NCBI GenBank assembly: GCA_022393335.1
Contig: JAJEKB010001024.1
Coordinates: 62,001-126,000, forward strand
Direction of reading: 5' to 3'
Source of the DNA: Macrotrachela quadricornifera
Lineage: Eukaryota; Rotifera; Eurotatoria; Philodinida; Philodinidae
Length of the DNA stretch: 64,000 bases
The notes under the pieces are model-generated. The model saw only the letters and a list, made by a program, of their open reading frames with translations, searched no databases and had not been told where the DNA came from. Position numbers and translations under genes: made by a program. Positions 59,488-64,000 of this stretch are shown piece after piece. Positions within the stretch are counted from its first letter, which is position 1. Each line of letters opens with the position of its first letter.

Positions 59488-60882
59488 TTTAATATGGTGA
59501 AGTGATGAAAATTACATGCGAAGTATGATCATCCATTATGCCCAACTAGTTAGAAAATAGAGCACTTTATATTTTTTGCTTTTTATTTTTTTTTCAAATG
59601 TTTTTAAAGTAGATTTTCATTTTGAAAGTGTATGTTTTAGTAGAGAATTTAACTGGTAACAATATAAAATTTTCCACGCCCACGATCCAACTCCCAAATC
59701 TAAAATACAAATCCAAACATTTTCCAGGATTTGTTGCATCTCTAGAACAATTTTATCAATCTCGTTGTTCAAGACTGTGTCTTTTATTTTCTACTGTAGA
59801 CATTAAATTCTTTATAAATATAAAGTTAGAATCGAAATTTTTCATTACCATCTTATTAAATTTTTTATTCATCTTGCTTGTCAGATTAAACTTATTTTAT
59901 TGATTTATTTGAATGATATTACTTCCGCATGACTAAATCAATTATACCATATGGAAAAGTCGTACCCTAATTGACCGTCACGAAAAATATTACTGAAGTT
60001 TTCTGTATGAACCTCTTGAGAATTTAAATAGGGTTTCAGAGATTCGCATTTTTCAGGAAACTCACATGGGGCTCTGTTAGGAAGATTGGACTAGAGCATT
60101 GGTAACAACATGATTTTAGCATATTTTGTGCTAAATCAACATAATTGACATGTATTCTGGAAATTCGATTTTCTACTGATCACGAAAACATTATGATTAT
60201 ATAAAAATATATCTGAAATTCTTCTAATATTTTCAACATGTTCTCATGATGGATATAATAATAATAGAAGAAAAACTAAACCACAAGAGTTTTTAAAATC
60301 TTACTATTTTTTAGTGATTAATATCCGTTAAATAAACGTATGGTTCGTGCTTAAACACTTCGGTATTGTTTATCTCAAAATTTTATTACAAAAATAACTG
60401 TATAAACGAAACCTTTCTTTAAATCTATAACTAATTAAAATGACGTAATATATTTTCTACAGTCTAGAAACAAAACTTTACCTACGATCGTCAACATTTC
60501 AATGATATATTTCTGCAAAAATAATCATCTACTTACTAATTTTTATAGAATAATGAAAAGACAAAACAATTCATCCATATAATAAATCTTGTAGCAAGAG
60601 TTTATAATTCATCATATTTGTAATAGAGAAGTACAAAGAGAAAAAAAGATAGTTTAAATGACAAAAATAAACAAGAACAAAGACTATATAATTTTTCTTT
60701 TGTTACAGACACAAAAATTGCCTATTAATAAATCAGTTCTTTTTCTTCCCATTTACTCTTGCTTTCAATGAAAAAAAAAAAAACAAAAAAAAGAATGAAA
60801 AGAATAAACAATCACAAGCATGTATCATACAAAACAGATTTACATGCAACGTTGTAATTTTTTTGTCCATGATAAAGATAAA
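59488..60882. other. Intergenic, no gene
   Basis: AT-rich. A 93-codon plus-strand frame at 59622-59903 has no recognisable family and ends in low-complexity Phe/Leu; not called. Contains the 3' flank of PPM1G. Confidence 0.45.
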
Positions 60883-63800
60883 TTAATTTTGTTGATCATC
60901 ATTTGAATTCGTATTATTATTCGTCGTAACAGTATTAAAAGAAAATGATCCTGTTGTTTTTGATGGTGATGTTATTTCATTTGTATGATTTTCACCAACA
61001 ATTTTTAATTTTTTGCTATTATTATCTATTATCTCTGGTGTTAATGTATGTTCAGGCGATAATGATCGTTTATTATTAACTGCTGTAAACATTGTTGGCC
61101 ATGGACTATGTTCAGTTGATTTAGATACAGTTGATTCTTCATAATTTTTTAATAATGATCCTTGATTAAAATTAAATTTAACAATAATTGCTGTCATATT
61201 ATCACAACCAGTACCATCACCACTTGTATTTGGTGCAAGACAATGCATAAATAACTAAATATATATACATTTATTATATATTAATAAAGAATATTATTAA
61301 ACTTACTTCTTCACATATTTGTGATAAAGTTTTTTTTTCAAGACGATTACGCACAAAATCAACGACATCTTGACTTGACATAAAATTCCATATACCATCA
61401 CATGCAATTACCATAAATTCATCTTGATCATCAAGTGTTAATGTACGTATATCAGGTAGTGCAGTTATGGCTTGTTCTTCCGGTGGTAATGTAGTAGTCT
61501 TTTTATATGCATGATCACCAATAGCTCGAGATAAATTTAAACCACCTAGAAAAAAATTGTTATTTTCTTTAAAAAATAAAATAAAATAAACAGAAATAAA
61601 CCTGAAACACGACCATCTAATGTAACTTTATATCCCGCTTTTTCAATTCGATTACGTTCTTGAATATCTTCTGGTTTATGATCTATAGAAAAAAAAAGTA
61701 TTATTTAATAAATAAAAAAGAAAAAATTTATATACTACTAACCAATACTCATTTCAATAGCTTTACCATCACGACATACAATACATCGAGAATCGCCGGC
61801 ATTAGCAACATATAATTGTTTATCACGTAAAAGTGTAACAACAGCAGTGCATCCACTTGATGAACCTGGATCACTACTCATATCAAGTATTTTACCTAAA
61901 TCAGTCTCATTTTCATCATCTAAACATTAAAAATATTTTATTTTCATAGGAAAAAAAATTATTTATTCATTTAATAAGACCTTCATCATCGTCTTCTTCT
62001 TCGTCTTCACCTCCTTCTTGATCATCACCATCATCATCATCATCATTCTAAAAAGAGAATTAATTAAACCTTTTAATAATAAATTTTAATAACATACTTG
62101 ATTTTCTTTTATATCATCTTCATTATTGTCATCATCTTCATCATCATCATTATGTTTCTTTTTCTTTGAATGCCGATTTAAAATAGCCATAATTGATTTT
62201 TTCATACTATAAAATAAAATAAAATAAAATCATTAAAAAAATAGAATTTTAATTTACAGTTTTTTAATTTGTGCCGTTTTACTTGGTGCTAATGGTTTAT
62301 CTTCATTTTCATCATCATCATCTTCTTCATCATCATCATCATTTTCATCTTGATCTTCATCTTCATCACCACTAGTTTCATCATCCGATCTAATCATAGA
62401 AATGTATAGAGAAAATAATATAAAATGAATCGAAAATTTCGAGATTAAATCTTTGTTTATAAGAACGTATTTTATAACAGTCAAAACCTATAGATTAGGA
62501 TTAAAATTTCATGTTTTTTTCTGAATATAAATTCAAATATTATTGATTAATTTTGATTTAAGAGTAGTAAGAGAATGTTTGAAAGTTTTTAGAAAATCAA
62601 CGTGCATTTGTTATTCTCATAAATTGCTTTGTAAATGTGTTAAAAACAATTATAGTTAGCAGTTTTATGTAGCTTTGACACAAAATTACACGCATCTTCT
62701 CAGATACTATTTCCTACACTAAATAAAATTTTTGATAAAAAAAAAAAACAATTCTTGATGCTTTATTAAAAGACAAAAAGAAATTGAAATCATACATTTT
62801 ATAGAATAGATTTTATCCTCTAAATAGATGCGTTACAAAGGTAATAATTATTGATCTCAAAATTTTAAATATAAAATATCGTTTTTAAACTACTTTTTCA
62901 AACTTTTTAAAGTTTCTTTTAATTATTCTCGTAAATAATTTTTTATTTAATGAGAAAAAATAATGTATAAAACATACTCTTCATATTCATAATAATCTTC
63001 ATCATCTTCTTCATATTCATCAATATCATCACTCAATAAATGATGTGTTAATGAATCTGGTTTAATTGATTCTGTATCACTTGATATTGGTTTTCGAGAA
63101 CGTTTTACTGCTGGTTTAGATTCCGATGATGAAGGTTTAGTTTCCTAATAAACAAAAAAACAAAATAGAATATTATCACATATATTAAAAACATACATCT
63201 TTTGTTCTCTTATAATCAGAAAAATTTTTTTATCTATTATTTTGTTCATTTCATCTTTAGATGTAAATGATTTGTACATATTCTCGATTTTACTTAATAT
63301 ATGATATTACTTAGAAAATACATACAATTGTATCTGAAATTTCACCATTGTTTGTTGTTGTTGTTTCAGCAATTTTATGATCTAAAACATCATCTGCTGG
63401 AGTATTTTCTTCATCAGCATGTGTAATTACATCAGATTTAATTTGATCAGAATCAACAGATGAAATAACATTATCTTGATTTGGTGATGCTTCTGAATCT
63501 CGACTGAAATAAAATAAAATAAAGTGTGTTTTTTTTTAATTAAAAAAAAAAATAAAAATATTTTTACAGTTCTTTTAGTTTTTGTAAATTTTTTGTTTTT
63601 TCATCATCATCATTTATTAATGGATTTTGTAATGTTCGTTTAGAAATTAATGGTGAATGAAACTTTTTTTCATTATCATTATTATAACGTTGAAGAATTT
63701 CTTCAATTGGTAATTTAGCTTCTTTTTTTAATAATTGTGCTTCATCAACATTTAATTCATCATTATGATGATTTTCATCACTTGTACTTGTTGGTAATGT

Positions 63801-64000
63801 AATTGCATGTGATCGATTATCTATTTGTTCATCATTATCATCATCATTTTTATCTTTTGAATCAGCTAATTCTTGTAAAATTTCTTTTATATTTGGTTCA
63901 AGTAATAATGAATCAAATTTAAGAAAAGCTTCAATTAATGCATCATTTAATCGTCCTTCATGATATGAATCAAGTTGTTTTAAAAAATCTGGTAAATGTC
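60883..64000 (-). CDS. PPM1G: PP2C-type phosphatase PPM1G (5' end beyond window)
   Basis: Exons seen: 63568-64000 (continues past the window), 63326-63503, 62978-63144, 62258-62389, 62098-62206, 61981-62047, 61743-61919, 61602-61682, 61307-61545, 60883-61254. Metal-dependent Ser/Thr phosphatase of the nucleus (splicing, histone exchange). Edge segment [20 protein letters not shown] matches PPM1G; the first ~100 residues with the DGHGG metal site are outside. A long Asp/Glu-rich insert splits the catalytic domain, spread over about five exons, as in PPM1G. It resumes at [44 protein letters not shown] and GCDNMTAI, so the metal-binding Asp residues are intact. The Ser/Asn-rich tail has KKLK near the end. 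One intron has a GTCTTA donor at 61979-61980; intron 62390-62977 is 588 bp. Confidence 0.95.

Noticed and set aside
59622..59903. 93-codon plus-strand frame
   Set aside because: No recognisable domain, low-complexity hydrophobic end, no splice partner; too weak to call.
1..64000. tRNA, rRNA, spliced-leader RNA or CRISPR array
   Set aside because: No cloverleaf with the GGTTCGA-type arm, no rRNA core, and no regularly spaced identical repeats were found by reading; an SL RNA gene could not be recognised without knowing its sequence.

Overview
The window is animal nuclear DNA. It is very AT-rich (about a quarter GC by eye). Protein-coding genes are cut into many exons by mostly 45-80 bp introns with GT...AG ends and T-rich acceptors, and third codon positions are strongly A/T. 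A tailless-type nuclear receptor, FSIP1, RIC8A and ARHGAP6 place it in Metazoa. Small introns, compact same-strand gene strings with splice acceptors at the start codons, and the overall style fit a rotifer (bdelloid or monogonont) best; a flatworm is the main alternative. This placement is inference; no rRNA or mitochondrial marker is present. A run of ten Ns at 25069-25078 is an assembly gap.

Layout. 0-14 kb is gene-rich: CPTP-like lipid transfer protein (-), a serine-rich unknown (+), DNAJC1 (-), RIC8A (-), FSIP1 (+). 14-24.6 kb is gene-poor and holds a decayed integrase-type element. 24.6-29.2 kb is an ARHGAP6-type RhoGAP (+) with a GC-richer 5' leader region. 30-42 kb is a compact minus-strand block, in transcription order PPP1R8/NIPP1, a coiled-coil protein, TBCK, MCEE, with intergenic gaps of about 113, 117 and 425 bp. 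42.2-48 kb holds a RING/coiled-coil/ubiquitin-like protein (+), a single-pass membrane protein (-) and UMPS (-). 49-50.3 kb is a terminal-inverted-repeat element. 51-52.7 kb is an NR2E1/TLX-type receptor (-), followed by a very basic unknown protein (-) at 54.7-55.4 kb. 55.4-60.8 kb is a graveyard: a LINE reverse-transcriptase fragment, a decayed SRRT/ARS2 copy that keeps introns, and two inverted-repeat elements. 60.9 kb to the window edge is the C-terminal part of PPM1G (-).

How it works together. The genes are mostly unrelated housekeeping and signalling genes: G-protein chaperoning (RIC8A), Rho inactivation (ARHGAP6), PP1 control (NIPP1), Ser/Thr dephosphorylation (PPM1G), pyrimidine synthesis (UMPS), propionate catabolism (MCEE), ER co-chaperone (DNAJC1). 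The most informative organisation is the chain NIPP1 > coiled-coil > TBCK > MCEE, and similarly RIC8A > DNAJC1. Each downstream gene has a strong pyrimidine-tract/AG acceptor 0-24 nt before its ATG while the first gene of each chain does not, as expected for operons resolved by spliced-leader trans-splicing. Exon coordinates were derived by hand from splice sites and reading-frame continuity and are given in each entry.
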